Below are positions 55,203 through 63,184 of a stretch of DNA of 64,000 nucleotides, one piece after another. The number at the start of each line of letters is the position of its first letter. Position 1 is the first letter of the stretch. Below the pieces are notes generated by a model. It did not search any database. It was not told the DNA's origin and saw only the letters and a list, made by a program, of their open reading frames with translations. Position numbers and translations under genes: made by a program. The stretch comes from Bacteroidota bacterium. Lineage in GTDB: Bacteria > Bacteroidota > Bacteroidia > Bacteroidales > Prolixibacteraceae. The DNA lies in assembly GCA_030698405.1 (NCBI GenBank), contig JAUYMU010000132.1, positions 1-64,000 of the forward strand, in the 5' to 3' direction.

Positions 55203-57110
55203 ATGAACCGATTTATCCCAACAACCTTTTTCCTGAACCTGTTTTTCCTGATTTTCTTACAAGTCACAGCTTCAGAAAATCCTAATTCAATTTTAAGTCA
55301 GGAGGTCAAAGCCCCTGATGGGAGTTATTCCATTTCATTTTCTACCCTGAAAACAAACGGGAATTTACGACTGTTTTACAGTGTCAGTTATAAAAACAAA
55401 CCTGTTGTCGAAAAGTCTGAACTCGATATTGTGCTCGATAACCATGTTTCCGAACTGGCCATGGCTATCAAACCCGATGCAGATTACCACTTTGTTGGCA
55501 ATATGGATTTTGTATCGCAGAAAGACACTTCGGTAAACACCAGTTGGCACAATGCTTTTGGCGAACGAAGCACAGTTCCAGAAATCTATAATCAATCCTC
55601 ATTTCTGTTCGAAAAACGCGACAAAAAAGGCTATCAGCTTCAGATCGAAATCCGTGCATACAACGAAGGCGTTGCTTTCCGCTACCATTTTCCACTGAAT
55701 CCCAAAGGATTGTATTATCGCATAGTTCAGGAAAACAGCGAATTTGTGATGCCTCAGGGAACCAAAGCCTGGGTTCACCGCTGGGCACAAGCTCCTTACG
55801 ATTTATTGCCGTTGGAAAACTGGATCGACGAATCGGAACGCCCCCTCACCTGCGAACTTCCGAATGGGCTGTATGTGGTACTGGCTGAAGCGCAGATGGT
55901 CGATTATAGCCGTGCCAAATTCAAGGTAAAACCCGGACAACCCGGAACTTTGGTGACTTCGCTCTGGACTCCCGTTGATGCGATTACTCCTTTCGATACA
56001 CCGTGGCGGGTAATTATGGCCGCCGAAAAACCGGGACAGTTGCTCGAAAACAATTTCATTCTGCTAAACCTGAATGAACCTTGCAAAATTTTCAATACCG
56101 ATTTTATTAAGCCGGGCAAAATCATGCGCGAAATTGCCCAGACCAACGAAAATACAAAAGCCTGCATCGACTTTGCTGCAGAGAATGGCTTGCAATACAT
56201 CCTTTACGACTGGAAATGGTATGGCCCGGCCTTCGATTTTAATTCGGATGCGTCCAAAGTGGCCATCGACCTCGACCTTCAAAAATGGATTGCCTACGGA
56301 AAAGAGCGCGGCGTGGGCATCTGGCTCTATGTGAACCAACAGGCATTGCTGAAACAAATGCGTGAAATTTTCCCGATTTACAAAAAATGGGGAATTGCGG
56401 GAGTGAAATTCGGTTTTGTTCAGGTTGGTTCACATCGCTGGACTACCTGGCTGAATGAAGCCATCCAACTGGCAGCCGATAACGAGCTGATGGTAAATAT
56501 TCACGATGATTTTCGTACCACCGGCGAAAATCGTACCTGGCCCAATATTGTCACAGTGGAAGGAATCCGCGGCAACGAAGAGTTTCCATCAGCCACACAC
56601 AATGCCATTTTACCATTCACCCGCTACATTTCCGGACTCGGCGATTATACCATCTGTTACATTGATAAACGCCTGAAAACTACCCATGCGCATCAATTGG
56701 CGCTCGGCGTGGTTTGTTTCAGTCCGCTGCAAACGCTTTACTGGTACGATAAACCGGAAATGCTTTCAGGTATTCCTGAAACTGAATTTTTCAAGAACCT
56801 GCCAACTGTTTGGGATGAAACCCATGTGCTTTCCGGAGAAATCGGGAAGTCGGCTGTGGTAGCCCGTCGCAATGGAAAACAATGGTTTGTAGGAGCCATC
56901 ACAAATAATGTCGCAAGAAAATTGCCAATTTCATTCGATTTTCTTCCGAAAGACAAAAAATACAAGGCACATATTTATTCGGATAATCCGACTTTGCAAA
57001 CAAAAACTAAGGTAAAAATTGAGACGCAAACAGTTTCATCAAAAACAGTGCTTCAACCCGAACTTTTACCATCAGGCGGTTTGGCCATCTGGTTGGAACC
57101 AATGGAATAA
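55203..57110 (+). CDS. Glycoside hydrolase family 97, inverting-type pattern
   Basis: A 635-residue exported enzyme (signal peptide to about 23). N-terminal beta-sandwich (about 30-300), (beta/alpha)8 barrel (about 305-575), C-terminal beta domain. GH97 members cleave alpha-glucosides or alpha-galactosides. The strand-4 motif is VKFGF (401-405), where retaining members carry an Asp nucleophile; Gly here is as in the inverting SusB group. NIHDD (432-436) has Asp where SusB has Glu, and TVEGIRGNEE keeps E453 and E459. Calcium-bound general mechanism is known for the family; substrate is not known here. Confidence 0.88.
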   Translation: MNRFIPTTFFLNLFFLIFLQVTASENPNSILSQEVKAPDGSYSISFSTLKTNGNLRLFYSVSYKNKPVVEKSELDIVLDNHVSELAMAIKPDADYHFVGNMDFVSQKDTSVNTSWHNAFGERSTVPEIYNQSSFLFEKRDKKGYQLQIEIRAYNEGVAFRYHFPLNPKGLYYRIVQENSEFVMPQGTKAWVHRWAQAPYDLLPLENWIDESERPLTCELPNGLYVVLAEAQMVDYSRAKFKVKPGQPGTLVTSLWTPVDAITPFDTPWRVIMAAEKPGQLLENNFILLNLNEPCKIFNTDFIKPGKIMREIAQTNENTKACIDFAAENGLQYILYDWKWYGPAFDFNSDASKVAIDLDLQKWIAYGKERGVGIWLYVNQQALLKQMREIFPIYKKWGIAGVKFGFVQVGSHRWTTWLNEAIQLAADNELMVNIHDDFRTTGENRTWPNIVTVEGIRGNEEFPSATHNAILPFTRYISGLGDYTICYIDKRLKTTHAHQLALGVVCFSPLQTLYWYDKPEMLSGIPETEFFKNLPTVWDETHVLSGEIGKSAVVARRNGKQWFVGAITNNVARKLPISFDFLPKDKKYKAHIYSDNPTLQTKTKVKIETQTVSSKTVLQPELLPSGGLAIWLEPME

Positions 57111-57112
57111 AA

Positions 57113-57151
57113 CAAAGCCCCCTTCCCGTTCTCCCAAGGGGGAAAGCTTTG
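57113..57151. terminator. Hairpin after the GH97 gene
   Basis: CAAAG (57113-57117) with CTTTG (57147-57151) and CCCCCTT (57118-57124) with AAGGGGG (57136-57142), a bulge between them. It lacks a T-run, so it may be a weak terminator or another dispersed palindrome. Confidence 0.45.
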
Positions 57152-57221
57152 TGTCACGTTTTTATTGGTTTTCGCACTGAAAGTGCAACATATTATAGCC
57201 CGGGGAAATGTAAAAAGAAAC

Positions 57222-57627
57222 AAAATCGTCCGCGGTAAAATGTTGAGCAAAGAGTTCGCTTTTTATCGGACGGAATAGACAAAGGATAATGCTCTAATCA
57301 GCGAAACTGCTTATTCGTTGCGATATCCTTTGCCGTTTGCCTTTAGGCAACGGACAGAAGAGTGATAATGAAAATCGTCCGCACGAACGCTTTTTTCTGG
57401 GCAAAACCCTTCTTTCGGACGGAAGGAGACAATGTAAATAAGGTAATAAGGTTTTGGATAATACGTGTCAGTTTTTGTACTAAGGTTTGTTGAAATCGGA
57501 TTTTATGAGATTATAAAAACCTTATTTTTAGATTTTTAACCTTAGTAGCAAAATGGAGAACCAGGAACAAACCGTCCGTGAGAAAGTGTTGAGCAAAGCG
57601 TACTCCTTCTTTCGGACGGAATAGAAA
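57222..57627. repeat. Three copies of a 46-nt CGTCCG/CGGACG palindromic element
   Basis: Copies at 57227-57272, 57376-57421 and 57573-57618 are each exactly 46 bases from CGTCCG to CGGACG. Copies one and three share TGTTGAGCAAAG and some 24 of 34 inner bases; the second is more divergent but keeps TTTCTTTCGGACGGAA-like right ends. All are followed by GAA and AGA-rich bases. Between copies one and two lie CAAAGGATA/TATCCTTTG (57280-57288, 57324-57332) and CCGTTTGCCT/AGGCAACGG (57334-57352). Confidence 0.75.
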
Positions 57628-57716
57628 CAACGTTATTTAGTTCGATTAATTAAATAGTTTGTGGTTTGAACGGATTCTGCTTGTAATCGGCGGAATCCTT
57701 CAGAAAAAAACAAAAA

Positions 57717-60545
57717 ATGAAAAAGATATTTACAATACTCATGCTGCTTTTTGCAGGCTTCACCATGCTGAGGGCTCAAACAATTATCCCTTTGCCGCAA
57801 AATCTGCCGCAAGGACACCCTCGTTTGCTGGTAAAAGATTCAGAAAAGGAAAACCTGAAACAACAAATTAAAACCGAAGCCTGGGCCAAAGAGGTGATGC
57901 AGGGAATCAATAACCGTATCGATCACTATGTGAACCAACATGTGACCGACCCGACCTGGATGCCCTCGCGCCTGATGATGTACTGGAAAAGCAAAGCCAC
58001 CAACGTTTACATCAAAGGTGGCGTGTATTCTCATGCCGACGGCGAAGCGCCTGTTCCGACCGTTCGTTTCGGCAGTTCGCGCGGGCTGGCAGCAGTTTAC
58101 AGCCGACCAAAACTCGAAGATATTATTCCATATATGGACGACACCAAGGGCGTGTATTTTCACAATACGAAGAAAGAAGGAAAACCGCTGGAATGGGGTG
58201 AACAGGCCAATGCATCGGGCATCGAAAGCATCAACGAGCAAATTATGGGTTTGGGAAAGGATGCAGCATTTGTTTATTGGCTGACCGGAGACGAAAAATA
58301 TGCCCGCTTCGCCTTCGATTTGTTCGATACCTACATGATGGGAATGTACTACCGCAACGAGCCGATCGACCTGAACAACAGCCACAACCAGACCTTGGTC
58401 GGCCTTTCCACTTTCGAGGTTATTCAGGAGCGGATATTGAACGAATTGGCTTACCTGTACGATTTTCTTCAACCGTATATTCTGAAAAATCATGCGGAGA
58501 AAACGGAAATCTATGCGAAAACTTTCAAAAAATGGATCGACATCACCATTAAAAACGGAGTACCACAAAACAACTGGAATCTCCATCAGGCAAAATTCAT
58601 CCTGAAAGTGGCGATGGTGCTGGAAGACAACAAAACATACAGTGACGGGAAAGGACGTGAATATTACATCGATTATATACTGAATAAAAATTCAACCCGG
58701 CAGTGGTCGCTCACCAAATTTATGGAATACGGTTACGATCCAAAAACGGGGGTGTGGGCAGAATGTCCAGGTTATTCGCAAGGCGTAACCAGAGACCTGA
58801 CCAACTTCATTCGCGATTACGACAACACGTTTAATCAGAACTTACTGCCTTATACGCCGGTGATGCAGAAAGCGGTAAAAATGTTACCGCAGTATCTTTT
58901 CCCCAATAATACCATTACAGCCTTTGGCGATACGCATTACGGCGGAATTTATACCGAAGCTTTCAGCGATATGATTCGTATGGCGCAGAAGCATGGAAAT
59001 AAAGAAGACGAAACATTTTTCACACAGATGTACAAGCTGTTTGAGTCAAATCAGGAACAAAGCGAAGCCCCGCAAAAACTAACACCTCAAATAAGTTCTT
59101 TCTTTACAGGTAAGCCGCTCAAACTGGATAAAACGGTCGAAAAAGGAAAACTAAAAGATTATATCACCCAGACATTTTACGCGCCCAATGTTAGCTGGTT
59201 TGTTCAACGAAACGGCTATGACAGTAAGGAAAACGGCCTGATGATTTCGCAGGTGGCATCGCTCGGAAATCATGCCCATGCCAATGGTGTTTCCATTGAG
59301 CTTTATGGCAAAGGCTATGTGTTGGGTGCAGAATCAGGACTCGGTTCTACCTATTTTCAGGCTCCTTATTTGGAATACTACTCACAATTTCCGGCACACA
59401 ATACCGTGATGGTCGATGGCATTTCAAAATATCCTGAAATGTTGAGTAACCATCCGTTCGATTTGCTAAGTTGTTACCCGCAATCAGGCCAAAAAGAAGG
59501 CTTTTACCCTGAGATCACTTTTTCAACTGTTTATTTTCTGGAACCTGAAAGCCAAAGCGACCAAAACCGTTTTCTGAGTATTGTCCGGACAGGCGAAAAA
59601 ACCGGTTATTACGTCGATGTTTTCCGCTCGAAAAAGCAACGCAAAGGCGATAAATTCCACGATTATTTTTACCACAATCTGGGGCAGGAACTCTTTGTCC
59701 GCGATGCGAAAGGGCAATTGCTCGACCTGAAACCCAGTGATGAAATGGCATTTGCCGGTGGCCACCTTTTTGCACTGGATTATCTATGGGACAAAAAATC
59801 AGTAAAAACCGACAAGGATTATCAGGCCGTTTGGAAAATGGCCATGCCCGACGGAAACCACATTTATATGAATTTGTGGATGAAAGGTTATCCCGATCGG
59901 GAAGTTTTTTCGATTAAAGCTCCACCGACAGAAGCGTTTCGCGGCAATCACGGAATACCTTATAAAGTAGAGAAAGGACCTTTCCTGACAATAGCTGCCC
60001 GCCAGCACGGTGAAGCCTGGAACCGACCGTTTGTCTCGGTTTTTGAGCCAACAACCGAACAGGAAGGCCGGTCAATCCGCTCAATAGAGTCTTTTGAAGT
60101 AAATAATGTCTCTCCTGATTTTGTTGGCTTGATCGTCGAAAGTAAATCAGGCAGGAAAGACTATATTTTTTCTTCATCAAAAGAAGAGAAAGTTACATAC
60201 AACTCTATTTCGGCCATCGCCACTTATGCTGTAATCAGCGAAACCGGCAAAGATTTTACCCTTTTTATGGGTAACGGAACATTGGTTTCCGCCAAAGGTT
60301 TCTCTGTTGAAAGCAAAACAAAGACTTCCGCAGCATTTTCAACAGAAGGCGACAAATTAAGCTTTACGTCCGAAGCTCCGGTCAAACTATCTGTACCAGA
60401 CCAATATTCCACCGGAAAAATAATTCTGACAGCCGGAAATTTCAAAATATCAGGCAAAAGAGTAAAAGTTGGCGCACAAAAAATCGTTGAATTCAATTTG
60501 CCTGCAATCCCTTATCAACCAATAAAAATTAATAGCGAAAAATAA
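57717..60545 (+). CDS. Polysaccharide lyase, heparinase II/III-like
   Basis: A 942-residue exported protein (signal peptide to about 20, MLRAQ). An alpha/alpha-toroid domain (about 40-480; NNWNLHQAKFI, WAECPGYSQGV) precedes the heparinase II/III-like beta-sandwich (about 500-900), with N518-H519-A-H521 in SLGNHAHANGVSIELYGKG and the following VLGAESGLGS. Such enzymes cut uronate-containing polysaccharides by beta-elimination. The PL family number cannot be told without a search. It begins the second block of the locus, followed after 5 bases by GH88, whose job is to remove the unsaturated ends it creates. Confidence 0.85.
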   Translation: MKKIFTILMLLFAGFTMLRAQTIIPLPQNLPQGHPRLLVKDSEKENLKQQIKTEAWAKEVMQGINNRIDHYVNQHVTDPTWMPSRLMMYWKSKATNVYIKGGVYSHADGEAPVPTVRFGSSRGLAAVYSRPKLEDIIPYMDDTKGVYFHNTKKEGKPLEWGEQANASGIESINEQIMGLGKDAAFVYWLTGDEKYARFAFDLFDTYMMGMYYRNEPIDLNNSHNQTLVGLSTFEVIQERILNELAYLYDFLQPYILKNHAEKTEIYAKTFKKWIDITIKNGVPQNNWNLHQAKFILKVAMVLEDNKTYSDGKGREYYIDYILNKNSTRQWSLTKFMEYGYDPKTGVWAECPGYSQGVTRDLTNFIRDYDNTFNQNLLPYTPVMQKAVKMLPQYLFPNNTITAFGDTHYGGIYTEAFSDMIRMAQKHGNKEDETFFTQMYKLFESNQEQSEAPQKLTPQISSFFTGKPLKLDKTVEKGKLKDYITQTFYAPNVSWFVQRNGYDSKENGLMISQVASLGNHAHANGVSIELYGKGYVLGAESGLGSTYFQAPYLEYYSQFPAHNTVMVDGISKYPEMLSNHPFDLLSCYPQSGQKEGFYPEITFSTVYFLEPESQSDQNRFLSIVRTGEKTGYYVDVFRSKKQRKGDKFHDYFYHNLGQELFVRDAKGQLLDLKPSDEMAFAGGHLFALDYLWDKKSVKTDKDYQAVWKMAMPDGNHIYMNLWMKGYPDREVFSIKAPPTEAFRGNHGIPYKVEKGPFLTIAARQHGEAWNRPFVSVFEPTTEQEGRSIRSIESFEVNNVSPDFVGLIVESKSGRKDYIFSSSKEEKVTYNSISAIATYAVISETGKDFTLFMGNGTLVSAKGFSVESKTKTSAAFSTEGDKLSFTSEAPVKLSVPDQYSTGKIILTAGNFKISGKRVKVGAQKIVEFNLPAIPYQPIKINSEK

Positions 60546-60550
60546 GAATC

Positions 60551-61750
60551 ATGAAGATTATGAAATTGAGCGCGATAGCTCTGTCAATACTGATTGCTGT
60601 TGCTTCGTGCAGCACGGAGAAGAAAACGACCGAAGCGATTGACACAAAAAAGATGCTGGATTATTGCATCGCAAAGACAGTGGCCACGATGAACAGTTTG
60701 ACCGCAGCAGACAGTTTGCCCCGAAATATTTACCCCGGACAAACCCGGTGGAACAAAGTTGGAATCCACTATTGGACCAGCGGTTTCTGGCCGGGCATTC
60801 TTTGGTATGCGTACGAAGTTTCGGGCGATACCACAATTTTAGCCAATGCCCAAAAATTTACTGAACCTTTGCAGGGTGTGCTGGACGTTCCGGTAGATAA
60901 CCACGATTTGGGTTTTATATTCTATTGTAGTTTTGGCAACGGTAATCGCCTGAAACCTGATTCAGCGTATCACAATGTTTTGCTAACCGCGGCCGATTCG
61001 TTGGCAACTTTATATAATCCGAAAGTGGGCACCATCCTTTCATGGCCGGCCATGCGCGCTAAAATGAACTGGCCGCACAATACGATTATCGACAACATGA
61101 TCAACCTCGAATTGTTGTTCTGGGCATCGAAAAACGGAGGCACACAAAACCATTACGACATTGCCGTAAAACACGCCGAAACCTGTATGAAAACACTCGT
61201 TCGTTCGGATTACACTACTTTTCATGTGGCTGTTTTCGATACCATTGACGGGCATTTCATCAAAGGAGTTACCCATCAGGGTTATGCCGACAGCTCGATG
61301 TGGGCACGCGGACAAGCCTGGGGAATTTATGGTTATTCGATGTGTTTTCGCGAAACCGGCAAGCCCGAATTTCTGGAAACCGCTCAAAAACTGGCCGATG
61401 TGTTTATCTCCCGATTGCCCGAAGATGGGATTCCTTACTGGGATTTTGACGATCCGGCCATTCCTAACACCACTAAAGATGCCTCGGCTGCGGCCATTGC
61501 AGCTTCAGGAATGCTGGAACTTTCAGGACTGGTAAAAGATGAGGTTGCCAAAGCCAAATATAAAAATGCAGCTGTCGCTTTACTTGCGAAACTTTCAACT
61601 CCCGAATATTTAAGCGGTGACAAAAATCAGGCGTTTTTGCTGCATTCAACCGGTCACCGGCCAAACGGAACGGAGATTGATGCCTCGATAAATTACGCTG
61701 ATTATTATTATCTTGAGGCTTTGTTGCGATTGAAAAAGATGGAGAATTAA
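60551..61750 (+). CDS. Unsaturated glucuronyl hydrolase, GH88
   Basis: A 399-residue lipoprotein (AVASC, C20) with an (alpha/alpha)6 barrel. GH88 enzymes hydrate the 4,5-double bond of unsaturated uronic acids left by lyases. Catalytic candidates are D119 (NHDLGF) and D181 (IIDNMINLELLFWA), plus the WARGQAWGIYG and DASAAAIAASG segments. Being a lipoprotein it acts in the periplasm or at the surface. Only 2 bases separate it from the next gene. Confidence 0.93.
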   Translation: MKIMKLSAIALSILIAVASCSTEKKTTEAIDTKKMLDYCIAKTVATMNSLTAADSLPRNIYPGQTRWNKVGIHYWTSGFWPGILWYAYEVSGDTTILANAQKFTEPLQGVLDVPVDNHDLGFIFYCSFGNGNRLKPDSAYHNVLLTAADSLATLYNPKVGTILSWPAMRAKMNWPHNTIIDNMINLELLFWASKNGGTQNHYDIAVKHAETCMKTLVRSDYTTFHVAVFDTIDGHFIKGVTHQGYADSSMWARGQAWGIYGYSMCFRETGKPEFLETAQKLADVFISRLPEDGIPYWDFDDPAIPNTTKDASAAAIAASGMLELSGLVKDEVAKAKYKNAAVALLAKLSTPEYLSGDKNQAFLLHSTGHRPNGTEIDASINYADYYYLEALLRLKKMEN

Positions 61751-61752
61751 AA

Positions 61753-63177
61753 ATGAAAACAAAAACAACTATAATCGTTTCAGTATTACTTTTCTTCTTT
61801 ACTTCCGTTTATTCCAGCAATAAATTAGTCGTTTATCCGGCTCCCGAAGGGGTTGCACAAAACACCGATTTCTCAGTAAAAGTTAGGGTTCCAGGTGGTG
61901 AGTGGAAAGAATTAGCCGAATACCTTGTAAAAGTTGACGAAGTCCGCGGAACCGGCCATCATGTCGAAAATTCCTCAATGTGTTCCTTCGATTTCTCCGG
62001 TGAAGTGGAAATTGCAGTTACTTCAAATAAAGGAGCAATTCAGTCGGCACGGGTGCGGCCACTTTCGTATGGCATTGAACCCCAGATTTCAGGAAATACC
62101 TTAACCTTCAAATTAAATCAACCGTGCAACCTTTCGGTTGAGGTAAATGGCGATATTTTTCACAACCTACAATTGTTTGCCAACCCGATTGATGAATTCA
62201 TTCCAGATAAGAAAGATTCCAATCTGATCTATTTCGGACCCGGTATTCACAAGTTGGAAACTGGAAAGCTCAATGTTCCTTCAGGAAAAACGGTTTATCT
62301 GGCAGGTGGGGCTGTTCTTATGGGACAGGTTCTGATTGAAGGTGTCAGGGATGTAAAGTTGCTTGGGCGCGGCATTATTGACCACTCGGTGAAAATGGGC
62401 GTTCATATTGCCAACTCCAGAAATGTGTATGTCGAGGGTATTTTTACCACTCAATGCGCCACCGGCGGTTCTGACAGTGTGACCATCCGCAATGTAAAAA
62501 GCATCAGTTATTACGGATGGGGCGATGGCATGAATGTTTTTGCCAGCAACAATGTACTTTTCGATGGTGTGTTTTGCCGCAACTCCGACGATTGCACTAC
62601 GGTTTATGCCACGCGTAAGGGATTTGTGGGTGGGTGTAAAAACATCACAATGCAAAATTCGACACTTTGGGCCGACGTTGCTCATCCGATACAAATCGGA
62701 ACACATGGAAATACGCCAAATCCCGATGTGATTGAAAATCTCCGATATTCCAACATCGACATCCTTGATCACAAAGAGGTACAAATCGACTATCAGGGTT
62801 GTCTGAGCATCAATGCCGGCGACAATAATCTGATTCGTAATGTGGTGTTTGAAGATATCCGTATCGAAGATTTCAGGCAGGGACAGTTGGTTAACCTTCG
62901 CGTTTTTTTCAACAGTAAATATTGCACATCGCCCGGACGCGGAATTGAAAATGTGTTGTTCAAAAACATTATCTACAATGGAAAAAATTCCGAGATCTCC
63001 ATCATTTCGGGCTACAACGAAGATCGAAAAATAAAAGACATCGTTTTTGAAAATCTGGTAATCAACGGACAATTGATAACCGACGATATGCCGGGGAAAC
63101 CCGGATGGTTTAGGACTGCCGACATGGCGCGCATTTCCGTTGGAGAACATGTCGAAGGAATTGTATTCAGAAAATAA
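61753..63177 (+). CDS. GH28-like parallel beta-helix enzyme
   Basis: A 474-residue exported protein (signal peptide to about 21) with an N-terminal beta-sandwich (about 25-145) and a right-handed parallel beta-helix. Motifs of the polygalacturonase-like group are GWGDGMNVF (255-263), NSDDC (277-281) and IGTHGN, with the two Asp of SDD as likely acid and base. GH28 enzymes hydrolyse galacturonans or rhamnogalacturonans. Relatives may also be dextranase- or GH110-like, so substrate is open. It starts 2 bases after GH88. Confidence 0.78.
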   Translation: MKTKTTIIVSVLLFFFTSVYSSNKLVVYPAPEGVAQNTDFSVKVRVPGGEWKELAEYLVKVDEVRGTGHHVENSSMCSFDFSGEVEIAVTSNKGAIQSARVRPLSYGIEPQISGNTLTFKLNQPCNLSVEVNGDIFHNLQLFANPIDEFIPDKKDSNLIYFGPGIHKLETGKLNVPSGKTVYLAGGAVLMGQVLIEGVRDVKLLGRGIIDHSVKMGVHIANSRNVYVEGIFTTQCATGGSDSVTIRNVKSISYYGWGDGMNVFASNNVLFDGVFCRNSDDCTTVYATRKGFVGGCKNITMQNSTLWADVAHPIQIGTHGNTPNPDVIENLRYSNIDILDHKEVQIDYQGCLSINAGDNNLIRNVVFEDIRIEDFRQGQLVNLRVFFNSKYCTSPGRGIENVLFKNIIYNGKNSEISIISGYNEDRKIKDIVFENLVINGQLITDDMPGKPGWFRTADMARISVGEHVEGIVFRK

Positions 63178-63184
63178 ATCTCGA

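Larger units (their letters stand above)
57111..57716. other. Palindrome-packed gap between the GH97 and lyase genes
   Basis: A 606-base gap with a hairpin after the GH97 stop (57113-57151), three copies of a 46-base element bounded by CGTCCG and CGGACG (57227, 57376, 57573), and two further hairpins between the first two. No gene was seen. Confidence 0.65.

Noticed and set aside
57840-58586. 248-codon frame on the minus strand opposite the lyase gene
   Set aside because: Antisense to a large exported enzyme; no start context or motif.
62281-63150. 289-codon frame on the minus strand opposite the GH28-like gene
   Set aside because: Shadow of a gene with family motifs; no recognisable domain.
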